A stretch of 8,134 nt of DNA from Anaerolineales bacterium (GTDB lineage: Bacteria > Chloroflexota > Anaerolineae > B4-G1 > DUEL01): NCBI GenBank assembly GCA_015662065.1, contig DQUX01000099.1:1-8134 (forward strand), given 5' to 3'. Below are positions 1-6,658 of the stretch, in pieces. A model generated the notes under the pieces. That model worked only from the letters and a program-made list of their open reading frames with translations, had not been told where the DNA came from and made no database searches. Made by a program: the position numbers and the translations under genes. Each line of letters starts with the position of its first letter. Position 1 is the stretch's first letter.

Positions 1-185
1 GTCGAAGTGGGCGTGGGGGTGGGCGTAGGGGTCGGCGGCACCGGCGTATTCGTTGCCGTCGGCGGCAATGGTGTATTCGTCGCCGCCGGCGTTGGACCAG
101 GGGTGGGTGTGGAGGTGGGCGTAGACGTAGGGGTGCTGGTCGGCGTCGGGCCGAGGGTGGGCGTGGATGTGGGCGTGGGGGGAGG
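1..185 (-). repeat. Low-complexity Thr/Pro-rich linker region
   Basis: From residue 801 of the six-hairpin glycosidase-like protein to the window edge, the sequence is almost only Thr, Pro, Ser, Ala, Gly and Asn, built on TPT and TST steps (for example PTPTSTPTLGPTPTSTPTST). It is at least 61 residues long and still running at position 1. Such linkers usually form extended, often glycosylated spacers between a catalytic domain and a surface-binding or anchoring end. On DNA it is a run of GGGCGT/GGGGGT-type steps on the plus strand. Confidence 0.9.
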
Positions 186-2585
186 AGATGCGTTGGGCGC
201 AATGACCGTCAGCCCCTCGTTGCTGACAATCCGGATGTACTCCGCCCCCGAAGCATCCCGGGCGTAGTCGAACACCACCGAGAGCCCCTCGGCGGTGACC
301 CGCACACTCCGCGCCACAAACCGCCCGCCCAGCCGAGGCTCGACGGTGACCGTGGTGCAATCCACTCTCAGCCCGAGGGCCTCCCTCAAAAGCCACCAGG
401 TCCCCACCAGGGGCTCCATATAGATCGATGTCTCCAAGTACATCCCGGCGTCTGTCGTATCCCACTCCCGCATCGTCTCATACGGTCCCATCCGGGTCCA
501 GATGTCGAGGTAGAAATCGTTGGCGTATTGATCCCCCTGGCTGTTCTGCCCAAGCCGGTAGGAAGCGACAGCAGGGATCACGTTGGACACGCCGTTGAAG
601 AAGCCGCCCTCCATCACATAGCCATTGCCAAAGAGATGGTCCGGCCTGTAGTTCTCGCTGTCCGTGCTGAGCCACCGGTAGTTGCGATCGGCGTCGTAGA
701 ACTCGGGTTTGGTGAACGTCGCCAGGAGATCCGACAGCCGACTGCTACCGATGTCCCCTCGCAGTATGGACAGCATCGTCTGGGTCCAGAAATCGGTGAA
801 GACATCGCCCGAACCCGAACGGCTGCGGCCATCACGCCGGGGCAGGAAGAAACGAGCACCGTCATCCCAGAAGTAGGCGTCGAAATCGGCACGCATCGGG
901 GCAACGTAATTGTCCAGCAGATCGGCGGCGGCAGCATCATCGCCCAGGAGCTGATATAGGCTGGCGGCGTCCTCATAGGCGTAGATGGTGTACCCGCTCT
1001 CCGCCGGATACACCCCCTCGATCATAGCAAGATCACCCATCGGCATGAGGAGATGCGGAAATAGGTTGCCATCAGCACCGTAGGCTGTATCGAAAATCTG
1101 CATAGCAGCAACCGTATCGGTGAAGACCGCTTCCTGCGATCGGACGAAGGCCACATCACCGGTGACGCGATAGTAGTTATGGAGACCGGTGAGCCAAAGG
1201 GCCGTCGCACACAGGTCGGAGTATTGGTACCGATGAGAGATCGCGTTAGCGTGGTCCCGGTAGAAGATGTCCGGGATGTTGCGTCCATACCAGTCCGGCA
1301 GCGGCGGCCAGTCCAGGATGTCCACCTTCCACCAATAGGCCCCGTCGTCAGGCGACTGATAGCGGATCTGACCGACGAGGTCTAGGTACTCACGATAAGC
1401 ATCCAACCAGGCATCGGGCAACAGTTCCGGCACCTCAACGATAGGCCCGAGGACGTCGGGGGAGTAGGGGAACGCCTTGTCGCTGTAGTAGACTCGCGCG
1501 TGGGGGTTGACCAGATAGGTGCCGAACAGATTGGAGATCGCCAGCACAAACTTGAACGCCGGCAGGTCGGGGGCATCGAGGACAGGCAACTGGTTCAGGG
1601 CAGCGGTCCGAGCGTCCCGCAGCACGTCCAGATGCAAGCCCGGGTCGGCCCGGTCGGCCGCATCCAGGATCACGTTGCCGATGTAGACGTACTGCACCGG
1701 CTGGGCGACGATCTTGAGCGCCGAACGACCGTCGCTCTCACCCCCCATAACCTGCCTATCCAGAACGTCTGCGTTGAGATACTCCTCAAAGGAAAGATTG
1801 TTGGCACTCCAACTGGAGAGAGGAGCGCTACTGTAGAAGAAGACCTCTGTGCCGTCCCCATTATACCCCCGAATTGCCTCTTCAGTGCTCCGGAAGCTGA
1901 CCAGGGTGCTGTCGTCGCCGTTGTACTCGACCGCCTGGTGGTAGTTCCGGCGGGGCTCCAGGTCGGAGACGACCAGGAGGTAGGCATCAGTCGGGTCATC
2001 TATGCTGACCTCGATGACACCGACAGCCTGGAGGGTATCCGGGGCGATATGGGAAATGTGCACTGTGACGGTGCGGCCCAAAACCGATACCTGATAACCG
2101 ATGAAGTGAGGAGCTAGTATATAGTGGGAGATGGTACCCTCGGAGAGATAGGCCCGTTGAGCGGAAGCGCCGGAGCCGATGACCAAGCCGATCTTCGTCA
2201 GATGGGCCAGACAGATAATGTCCCACGCTTTGACGCGCATCACATCTCCCCCGCCCAGCCCGGAGAGGCTGTTGGGGTTGGAGAAGCGGAACGTGTCGGC
2301 AACGTCCGGGTGACCGGCCATAGAGACGGCCCCGTTCTCATTTACGAAGGCAGTCCAATCCCAGGGAAAGGTGGAGTCCGGTGTGGAGATGGCGATCTCG
2401 TAGGTGGACGGGTCCCAGGAGGCCGTATAGCTCGTGCCCCGCCGCCCGGTGAACGTGTACTCGTTGGGTGTCAGATCGTCGAAGGGCGCATCGGCCTGGG
2501 TCTCGCGGAGGGCTGTCAGCGGCAGCACGAGGCTGGCCAACACAGAAGCCACGAGCGCCCAACGAACTTGCCTCTTTACCCTCAT
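1..2585 (-). CDS. Secreted six-hairpin glycosidase-like protein with Thr/Pro-rich linker, 3' end off the window
   Basis: Reading the minus strand from the ATG at 2583-2585 gives 861 codons with no stop, so the gene continues past the left edge. Residues 1-32 form a signal peptide: basic MRVKRQVR, a hydrophobic stretch to about residue 25, and a likely cut near TQA/DA. The protein is therefore exported. Residues about 35-330 look like beta-rich N-terminal domains. Residues about 340-740 are helix-rich, with repeated aromatic/acidic patches (YWWKVDILDWPPLPDW at 417-432, HRYQYSDLCATALWLTGLHN at 451-470, VMEGGFFNGVSN at 657-668, METSIYMEPLVGTWWLL near 719-733). They resemble the (alpha/alpha)6 barrel of six-hairpin glycosidases (GH63/GH78-type folds), but I cannot name a family, substrate or catalytic acids. 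Residues about 741-797 look like a small beta domain, and from 801 a Thr/Pro linker begins. The start is supported by GGAGAGG five bases upstream. It is the last visible gene of the operon, 2 bases after the dikinase stop. It could also be a polysaccharide lyase or a non-catalytic relative. Confidence 0.8.
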   Translation of the reverse strand, partial: MRVKRQVRWALVASVLASLVLPLTALRETQADAPFDDLTPNEYTFTGRRGTSYTASWDPSTYEIAISTPDSTFPWDWTAFVNENGAVSMAGHPDVADTFRFSNPNSLSGLGGGDVMRVKAWDIICLAHLTKIGLVIGSGASAQRAYLSEGTISHYILAPHFIGYQVSVLGRTVTVHISHIAPDTLQAVGVIEVSIDDPTDAYLLVVSDLEPRRNYHQAVEYNGDDSTLVSFRSTEEAIRGYNGDGTEVFFYSSAPLSSWSANNLSFEEYLNADVLDRQVMGGESDGRSALKIVAQPVQYVYIGNVILDAADRADPGLHLDVLRDARTAALNQLPVLDAPDLPAFKFVLAISNLFGTYLVNPHARVYYSDKAFPYSPDVLGPIVEVPELLPDAWLDAYREYLDLVGQIRYQSPDDGAYWWKVDILDWPPLPDWYGRNIPDIFYRDHANAISHRYQYSDLCATALWLTGLHNYYRVTGDVAFVRSQEAVFTDTVAAMQIFDTAYGADGNLFPHLLMPMGDLAMIEGVYPAESGYTIYAYEDAASLYQLLGDDAAAADLLDNYVAPMRADFDAYFWDDGARFFLPRRDGRSRSGSGDVFTDFWTQTMLSILRGDIGSSRLSDLLATFTKPEFYDADRNYRWLSTDSENYRPDHLFGNGYVMEGGFFNGVSNVIPAVASYRLGQNSQGDQYANDFYLDIWTRMGPYETMREWDTTDAGMYLETSIYMEPLVGTWWLLREALGLRVDCTTVTVEPRLGGRFVARSVRVTAEGLSVVFDYARDASGAEYIRIVSNEGLTVIAPNASPPPTPTSTPTLGPTPTSTPTSTPTSTPTPGPTPAATNTPLPPTATNTPVPPTPTPTPTPTS
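31..84 (-). repeat. 27-bp imperfect tandem repeat inside the linker
   Basis: Positions 31-57 and 58-84 are two direct copies of a 27-base unit differing at four bases. In the coding frame they give ATNTPLPPT followed by ATNTPVPPT. The unit is a multiple of three, so copy-number change would keep the frame and simply lengthen or shorten the linker. Confidence 0.85.
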
Positions 2586-2587
2586 CT

Positions 2588-5086
2588 CTACCTCTCCAAT
2601 TGCCGTAGTGGCTGCTCGGCCGGCCAGGCTACGGCCTCCACCCCTTCCAGGAGCCGGACGATCCCTGCGGACCCATCCACGTGGACAAGCTGGCCGGTCC
2701 GAATGCGGCGGGCGGCATCCCCTACATTGAGCACGGCGGGCAGGCCGTACTCCCGGGCGATGATCGCCCCGTGGGAGAGGATGCCGCCGGCCTCGGTGAC
2801 CAGGGCCCCCGCCGCTACGAGCAGCGGGGCCCAGCCGGGACTGGTGGCCGGCGCGACCAGCACCTCCCCCGGCTCCAGGTCCGCCCCATCATCCACCGTC
2901 CGCACGACCCGCGCCCGCCCGATGTAGGTCCCCGGGCTGGCGGCCAGCCCCCGCAGGAGCGGGCCGTCGCCGCCTTTGGGCGCAACGGGAGGGGCCACCT
3001 GGCACAGGCGACCGTCGGCCCGCTGGTCGAGGGCCCGCGGGGGGACGCCCTTTCGGTAGCCCTCCCACGCCCGGCGCCGCTCGACCACCCGCCTTCGGCC
3101 CTCCTCAGGCGTCCACTCCCCACCGACCAGCTCCGCAACCTCTCCGGTCGTCAGGAAGAAGATATCCTCCCGATCCTCCAACCGCCCCTCGGCGACCAGC
3201 CTTACCGCTATAGCCAGATAGAGATCGCGCAGCCGGCTATGGGCGAGGACGAAGTGGTACTTGAGGTTCTCACGAGCCAGAGTGAAGGTCCACGCCCAGC
3301 GGAGCAGGCGGCGGAAGAGTCGGCGCCGCAGCGGGTTCAACCGACGCTCGATCCGGGCGGTGGCGGCGATGCGGACGGCGGCCGGATCGACGGCCGGCCC
3401 CTCACCGGCGGCCCGCACTTGCGCCTGGAGCGCGCTCAGAATGGCGGTCGGGTCATCCCGCCAGCGGGGGGCGGCCAGCTCAAACTCCTGCACCGCGCCG
3501 TGACCGTGCTCGGCCAGGAAAGCCTCGATCCGGGCCCACAGAGCCCGGCCCGGCCCCGTCTCGGCCAGCCGCGCCGGAAGGGCCTGGGCGACCGTCCCCA
3601 GCACCAGATCACGCAGTTCCTTATCCTGACCGACCTCCCAGGCCAGAGCCGCCAGCGCCCGCCCCACCTCGGCGCTCCGCACCCCCGTCAGCCCGGCCGT
3701 GAGGGTGGCGGCGGTGACGCAGCCATCCGCATAACGGCTCAGTCCCTTGTCCAGAACCTGGTAGAGCAACTCGGCCATCACCGTCACGGCCAGATGGACC
3801 TCCATCACCCTGACCCCAAGACCCTGCCAGGTCTCTACCTGATCCAGCAGGTCCGCCGCGGGCAGCGTTGTCAGATCCAGGCCCTCCTCGGCGCGCCGCT
3901 GCGCCAGGATCGCCCCGACCACCGCCCTGCCCTCACCCGGCAGCCGCCAGAGCAGCCCCAGCGCCCTCAGGCCCATCAGCGCCAGCCGGGGCAGGGCCCA
4001 CCAGCCAGCGTGTGAGATGTAGAAGCGACCCATCACCGCCTGGAAGAGGGTCTGATTGAGATAGACCCGCCCGTAGAAGCGGCCGAAGAGGCCGACGGAG
4101 ACCCGGCCCATCCCCAGCCGGCGCAGAACGCCGGCGAAGGCGGTGTTGCCCAATGGCTCCAACACCGACCAACTCAGAGGCGTCACCGGATCGGGTACCA
4201 CCTCCCCCACGTTATCCCGGGTCCAGCGGACGACGACCCTAGGGGCGACGGTGGCCAGCCGCGCCTGGAGGAGATGCACCCGCCCTGCCCTGTCCAGCGC
4301 CCACTCCATGTCCTGAGGCCGTCCCGCCCAGGCCTCTACCTCTCGCGCCAGGTGGACGATGGCCGCCAGTCGCGCGCCGTCCAGCAGCCCATCCCCCAGG
4401 GTACGGCAATCATCCCCCCGCCGGACGATGTAACGGCGCGGCTCGGCCTCTCCCCCCGCCAGCCCATCCCCCCATCCCTCCACCGCCTCGACCACGACCA
4501 CGTCTTCCCGTCCGCTCACGGGATCGAGGGTAAAGGCCACCCCGGCCTGGGCAGCGTCCACCATCCGCTGCACGACGACGGCCATCGCAGGCTCCGCTTC
4601 TATCCCACGGGCACGCCGGTAGGCCATCGCCCGTTCACTCCAGAGGGAGGCCCAGCAGCGGCGGACCGCTGCCAGCAGCGCGTCGGTGCCGACGACGCCC
4701 AGGACCGTATCGTGCTGGCCGGCGAAGGAGGCCCTGCCGCCATCCTCGGCTGCCGCCGAGGAGCGAACCGCCACCGGGCCGGTTCCCAGCACCCGGTAGG
4801 CCCTGTCGACGGCCGCCGCGACCGCGGGCGGCATCTCCGCCCCTTGGAAGGCCGCCCGAACGCACGCCGATGCCGCTGCCGGGTCGTCCTCGGCCAGAGC
4901 ATCGGCCAGGAGCCTTTCCAGACCGTTGGCGGCGACGAAGGCGCGATAGGCGTCGGTAGTGACGACGAAGCCGGGGGGCACGGGGAACCCCGCCCGGCGG
5001 AGCCGGGCTAGCGCGTATCCCTTGCCGCCAGCCTGGCTCCGCTCCCCCTCCTGCATCTCGCCCAGATTCCGAATAAACGGATTCAT
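2588..5086 (-). CDS. Dikinase-like phosphotransferase with rifampin phosphotransferase domain order
   Basis: The protein has 832 residues. An ATP-grasp (PPDK N-terminal type) domain covers about 1-280, with GGKG at 20-23, PVPPGFVVTT near 35-44, VRSSAAAEDGG at 107-117 followed by SFAGQHDTV, DMEWALD at 259-265 and LLQAR at 272-276. The middle region (about 285-690) has DPVTPLSW (299-306), HGHGAVQEFELAAPRWRDDP (527-546), REN at 605-607 and EDIFFLT at 640-646. The C-terminal swivelling phosphohistidine domain (about 710-832) has TEAGGILSHGAIIARE, with the expected catalytic His at 772. In this family ATP's beta-phosphate goes through that His to an acceptor. Unlike PEP synthase or pyruvate phosphate dikinase, no PEP/pyruvate TIM barrel follows the His domain. 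The order and length match rifampin phosphotransferase (about 870 residues), so the acceptor probably binds the middle domain and is unknown. The ATG at 5086 is preferred over an in-frame one at 5152 because it forms an ATGA overlap with the upstream gene and suits the family N-terminus; its Shine-Dalgarno sequence is weak. Likely cytoplasmic. Confidence 0.88.
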   Translation of the reverse strand: MNPFIRNLGEMQEGERSQAGGKGYALARLRRAGFPVPPGFVVTTDAYRAFVAANGLERLLADALAEDDPAAASACVRAAFQGAEMPPAVAAAVDRAYRVLGTGPVAVRSSAAAEDGGRASFAGQHDTVLGVVGTDALLAAVRRCWASLWSERAMAYRRARGIEAEPAMAVVVQRMVDAAQAGVAFTLDPVSGREDVVVVEAVEGWGDGLAGGEAEPRRYIVRRGDDCRTLGDGLLDGARLAAIVHLAREVEAWAGRPQDMEWALDRAGRVHLLQARLATVAPRVVVRWTRDNVGEVVPDPVTPLSWSVLEPLGNTAFAGVLRRLGMGRVSVGLFGRFYGRVYLNQTLFQAVMGRFYISHAGWWALPRLALMGLRALGLLWRLPGEGRAVVGAILAQRRAEEGLDLTTLPAADLLDQVETWQGLGVRVMEVHLAVTVMAELLYQVLDKGLSRYADGCVTAATLTAGLTGVRSAEVGRALAALAWEVGQDKELRDLVLGTVAQALPARLAETGPGRALWARIEAFLAEHGHGAVQEFELAAPRWRDDPTAILSALQAQVRAAGEGPAVDPAAVRIAATARIERRLNPLRRRLFRRLLRWAWTFTLARENLKYHFVLAHSRLRDLYLAIAVRLVAEGRLEDREDIFFLTTGEVAELVGGEWTPEEGRRRVVERRRAWEGYRKGVPPRALDQRADGRLCQVAPPVAPKGGDGPLLRGLAASPGTYIGRARVVRTVDDGADLEPGEVLVAPATSPGWAPLLVAAGALVTEAGGILSHGAIIAREYGLPAVLNVGDAARRIRTGQLVHVDGSAGIVRLLEGVEAVAWPAEQPLRQLER
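2591..2597 (-). promoter_or_regulatory. Ribosome binding site for the six-hairpin glycosidase-like gene
   Basis: On the minus strand GGAGAGG lies five bases before the ATG at 2583-2585. It sits entirely within the last codons (Glu-Arg) of the upstream dikinase gene, whose TAG stop is only two bases before the ATG. It fixes the start and implies translational coupling. Confidence 0.8.
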
Positions 5087-5546
5087 CGCCGTTTCACCCG
5101 CCTCGGAGTGCCTAGCAGAGGGTAGCCCAGCACCTGCGCCTTCCCCATCCACGGCATCGTGCCGCCAAGAAGGCCGAGTTGAACAACCTTGGCCAGTATG
5201 TTCCGATCTTGCACCTCCACGCCATCAGCTCCGCCCCGGCAGCGACGGCCCGCCGGGCCAGCAGCCGGTCGAACACCCGGCGCTGGAATGTGCACTGTTC
5301 GGTGATGTTCTCGATCACCCCCCAAGGCAGCACGTGGAGCTCGCAACGCATCCCCTTCTCGACGGCGTCCGGGAACACCCCAAACCGCTTCACCATCGGC
5401 AGGCTGACCATTCCGCCGCAGACATCATCCTTGCCCGGCTCGTCCGACCGCTCCAGCAGAGCCACCCGCCAGCCATCGCTGGCCAACCGGTACGCCGCTG
5501 CGGACCCCGCCGGCCCCGCGCCGACGACTACGACATCGAACGTCAC
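5083..5546 (-). pseudogene. Geranylgeranyl reductase-like FAD protein, internally deleted and frameshifted
   Basis: A GTG at 5544-5546 overlaps the upstream stop (GTGA) and opens with TFDVVVVGAGPAGSAAAYRL, a Rossmann FAD-binding motif (GxGxxG at 9-14). It continues with the acidic end of the fold (LLER at 30-33), a CGGMVS motif (43-48) and RRVFDRLLARRAVAAGAEL (89-107), typical of the geranylgeranyl reductase family, which saturates isoprenoid chains. The open frame then drifts into non-homologous, Trp/Arg/Cys-rich sequence and stops at 5112 after 144 residues; family members have about 370-430. From about 5235 downward a second frame becomes protein-like (DGVEVQDRNILAKVVQLGLL through GTPRRVKRR) and ends at TGA 5083-5085, in perfect ATGA overlap with the dikinase start. 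The simplest explanation is an out-of-frame internal deletion of several hundred bases that joined the two ends. Substrate-binding and second FAD motifs are missing, so activity is unlikely. A misassembly is the main alternative. Confidence 0.75.
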
Positions 5547-6658
5547 GCTTCCCCCCCCCTCCCCAGCCAGGCGGATACCGCCCGCACCGGCCACGCCCCC
5601 GCCCAGCGCCGGGGGTCGTACAGCCCGTACAGCAAGATCAGCCCGATGACGAAAACGACGTTGGGCCAGTAGGAAACCGTCAGCCAGACCGAGAGGTAGA
5701 GGGGGAGAAGGACCGTTGGGAAGGGCTGGTGGACTAGGTGCAGGAGATCGCGGGGAGGACCCTCGGGCGACTCGTCGTACGGATCCACCCACTCGCCCCG
5801 CTCCAGCCACGTCCAGGCCCGCCCCAGGGTGAAGGAGAGGAGCGCCAGATACCCGATCAGCAGCGGCCAGGCCGGGGCAATGGACCAGGCTCCAATGCGG
5901 ACCGGTGGCAGATCGATCATCAGGATCACCAGGACAGCCCCCAGCAACAAGGTCTCCAGCTCCAGGCTGATGCCGTAGATCCGGGCGATGGTCCGGTGAC
6001 CGTGGCGTACGGCGAAGGTCTGCGCCCCTGCTACCGCGTCTCGCTCCCGGTCCCGCATCTGGTGGCCCACGTCGGAGCAGATGCCCCGCAGGGTGATATA
6101 GGCGATGAAGACCAACGCTCCCCAGGTGGGCAGGTGGCCCAGCGCGGCGAAGGCCATCGCCGCCGGGATCGGCTGCTGGGCCGCGATGGTAGCGGCCAAT
6201 CCCAGCGCCCCCCGCTCCTTCAGCCGCACCGGCGGCAGGGAGTAGAAGGTCGCTACCAGCCCCCAGGCCACCCAAAGGGACAGAAAACCGGGACGGCGGA
6301 CGAAGGGCAGTCCCAGCACCACCACCAGCGCCAGCACCGCCGCCAACACCAACGTCCCCCTCCCCCGGCCCATCCCAGAAAAGACGTTCCGCTTCCCCGC
6401 CCGCCGGTCCAGGTCCAGGTCCGCCCAGTCGTTGACCAGATAGCCGTAGCCGGTCCCCGCCAGGCTGAGAAGCAGGAACAGGCCTACATCCCGCAGGAAA
6501 TCGAGAGCGAACCAGCGGCGGGCCAGGGCCACGTAGAGAAAGAGGGCGATGTTCTGCAGGATGGAGTTGTACCGAAGCAACCCCCAGTGCCGCCAAGAGA
6601 TCAGGCCCAGCAGCCCCTTGCCCACGCCTCTCCCCTCTCCCAGACGCCGTTCCGTCAC
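5543..6658 (-). CDS. UbiA-family membrane prenyltransferase with C-terminal extension
   Basis: The protein has 371 residues starting at the GTG at 6656-6658, and is an integral membrane enzyme with about nine to ten hydrophobic segments. UbiA enzymes transfer a polyprenyl group from its diphosphate to an acceptor ring, sugar or glycerol lipid. Both Mg-diphosphate motifs are visible: NDWADLDLD at 76-84 (N76, D77, D80, D84) and DVGHQMRDRERD at 196-207 (D196, D203, D207). YSLPPVRLK at 139-147 is the usual family loop. I cannot tell the acceptor; a chlorophyll synthase-like, quinone or lipid role is possible. UbiA proteins are mostly about 280-310 residues. This one continues with a charged loop around VDPYDESPEGPPRD (291-304) and two more probable membrane segments (about 313-332 and 333-347). 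An upstream reading to 7108 is rejected because it overlaps the glycosidase gene. The start forms a GTGA overlap with the upstream stop, with GGAGG seven bases ahead. The following reductase-like gene fits an isoprenoid pair. Confidence 0.9.
   Translation of the reverse strand: MTERRLGEGRGVGKGLLGLISWRHWGLLRYNSILQNIALFLYVALARRWFALDFLRDVGLFLLLSLAGTGYGYLVNDWADLDLDRRAGKRNVFSGMGRGRGTLVLAAVLALVVVLGLPFVRRPGFLSLWVAWGLVATFYSLPPVRLKERGALGLAATIAAQQPIPAAMAFAALGHLPTWGALVFIAYITLRGICSDVGHQMRDRERDAVAGAQTFAVRHGHRTIARIYGISLELETLLLGAVLVILMIDLPPVRIGAWSIAPAWPLLIGYLALLSFTLGRAWTWLERGEWVDPYDESPEGPPRDLLHLVHQPFPTVLLPLYLSVWLTVSYWPNVVFVIGLILLYGLYDPRRWAGAWPVRAVSAWLGRGGEA
5551..5559 (-). repeat. Nine-base G homopolymer at the UbiA/reductase junction
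   Basis: The minus strand carries nine consecutive G (plus strand nine C at 5551-5559) inside the final codons of the UbiA gene (Arg-Gly-Gly-Glu-Ala-stop). It lies just upstream of the GTG start of the reductase-like gene, where it also serves as the purine-rich ribosome-binding region. A one-base change here would remove the UbiA stop from frame and alter coupling to the next gene. It is also a place prone to sequencing error. Confidence 0.85.

Noticed and set aside
7..267. Plus-strand open frame coding a Gly-Val repeat protein
   Set aside because: It is the complement of the Thr/Pro linker; the GV pattern is a by-product of ACC/CCC-type codons on the other strand, and no ribosome binding site precedes it.
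2681..4015. Plus-strand open frame of 444 codons opposite the dikinase gene
   Set aside because: High GC suppresses stops on the antisense strand. The product is a Pro/Arg/Gln-rich string without motifs, while the minus strand shows all dikinase motifs.
5200..5260. Programmed frameshift rejoining the two reductase frames
   Set aside because: No slippery heptamer is visible, and a frameshift alone would still leave about 250 residues missing.
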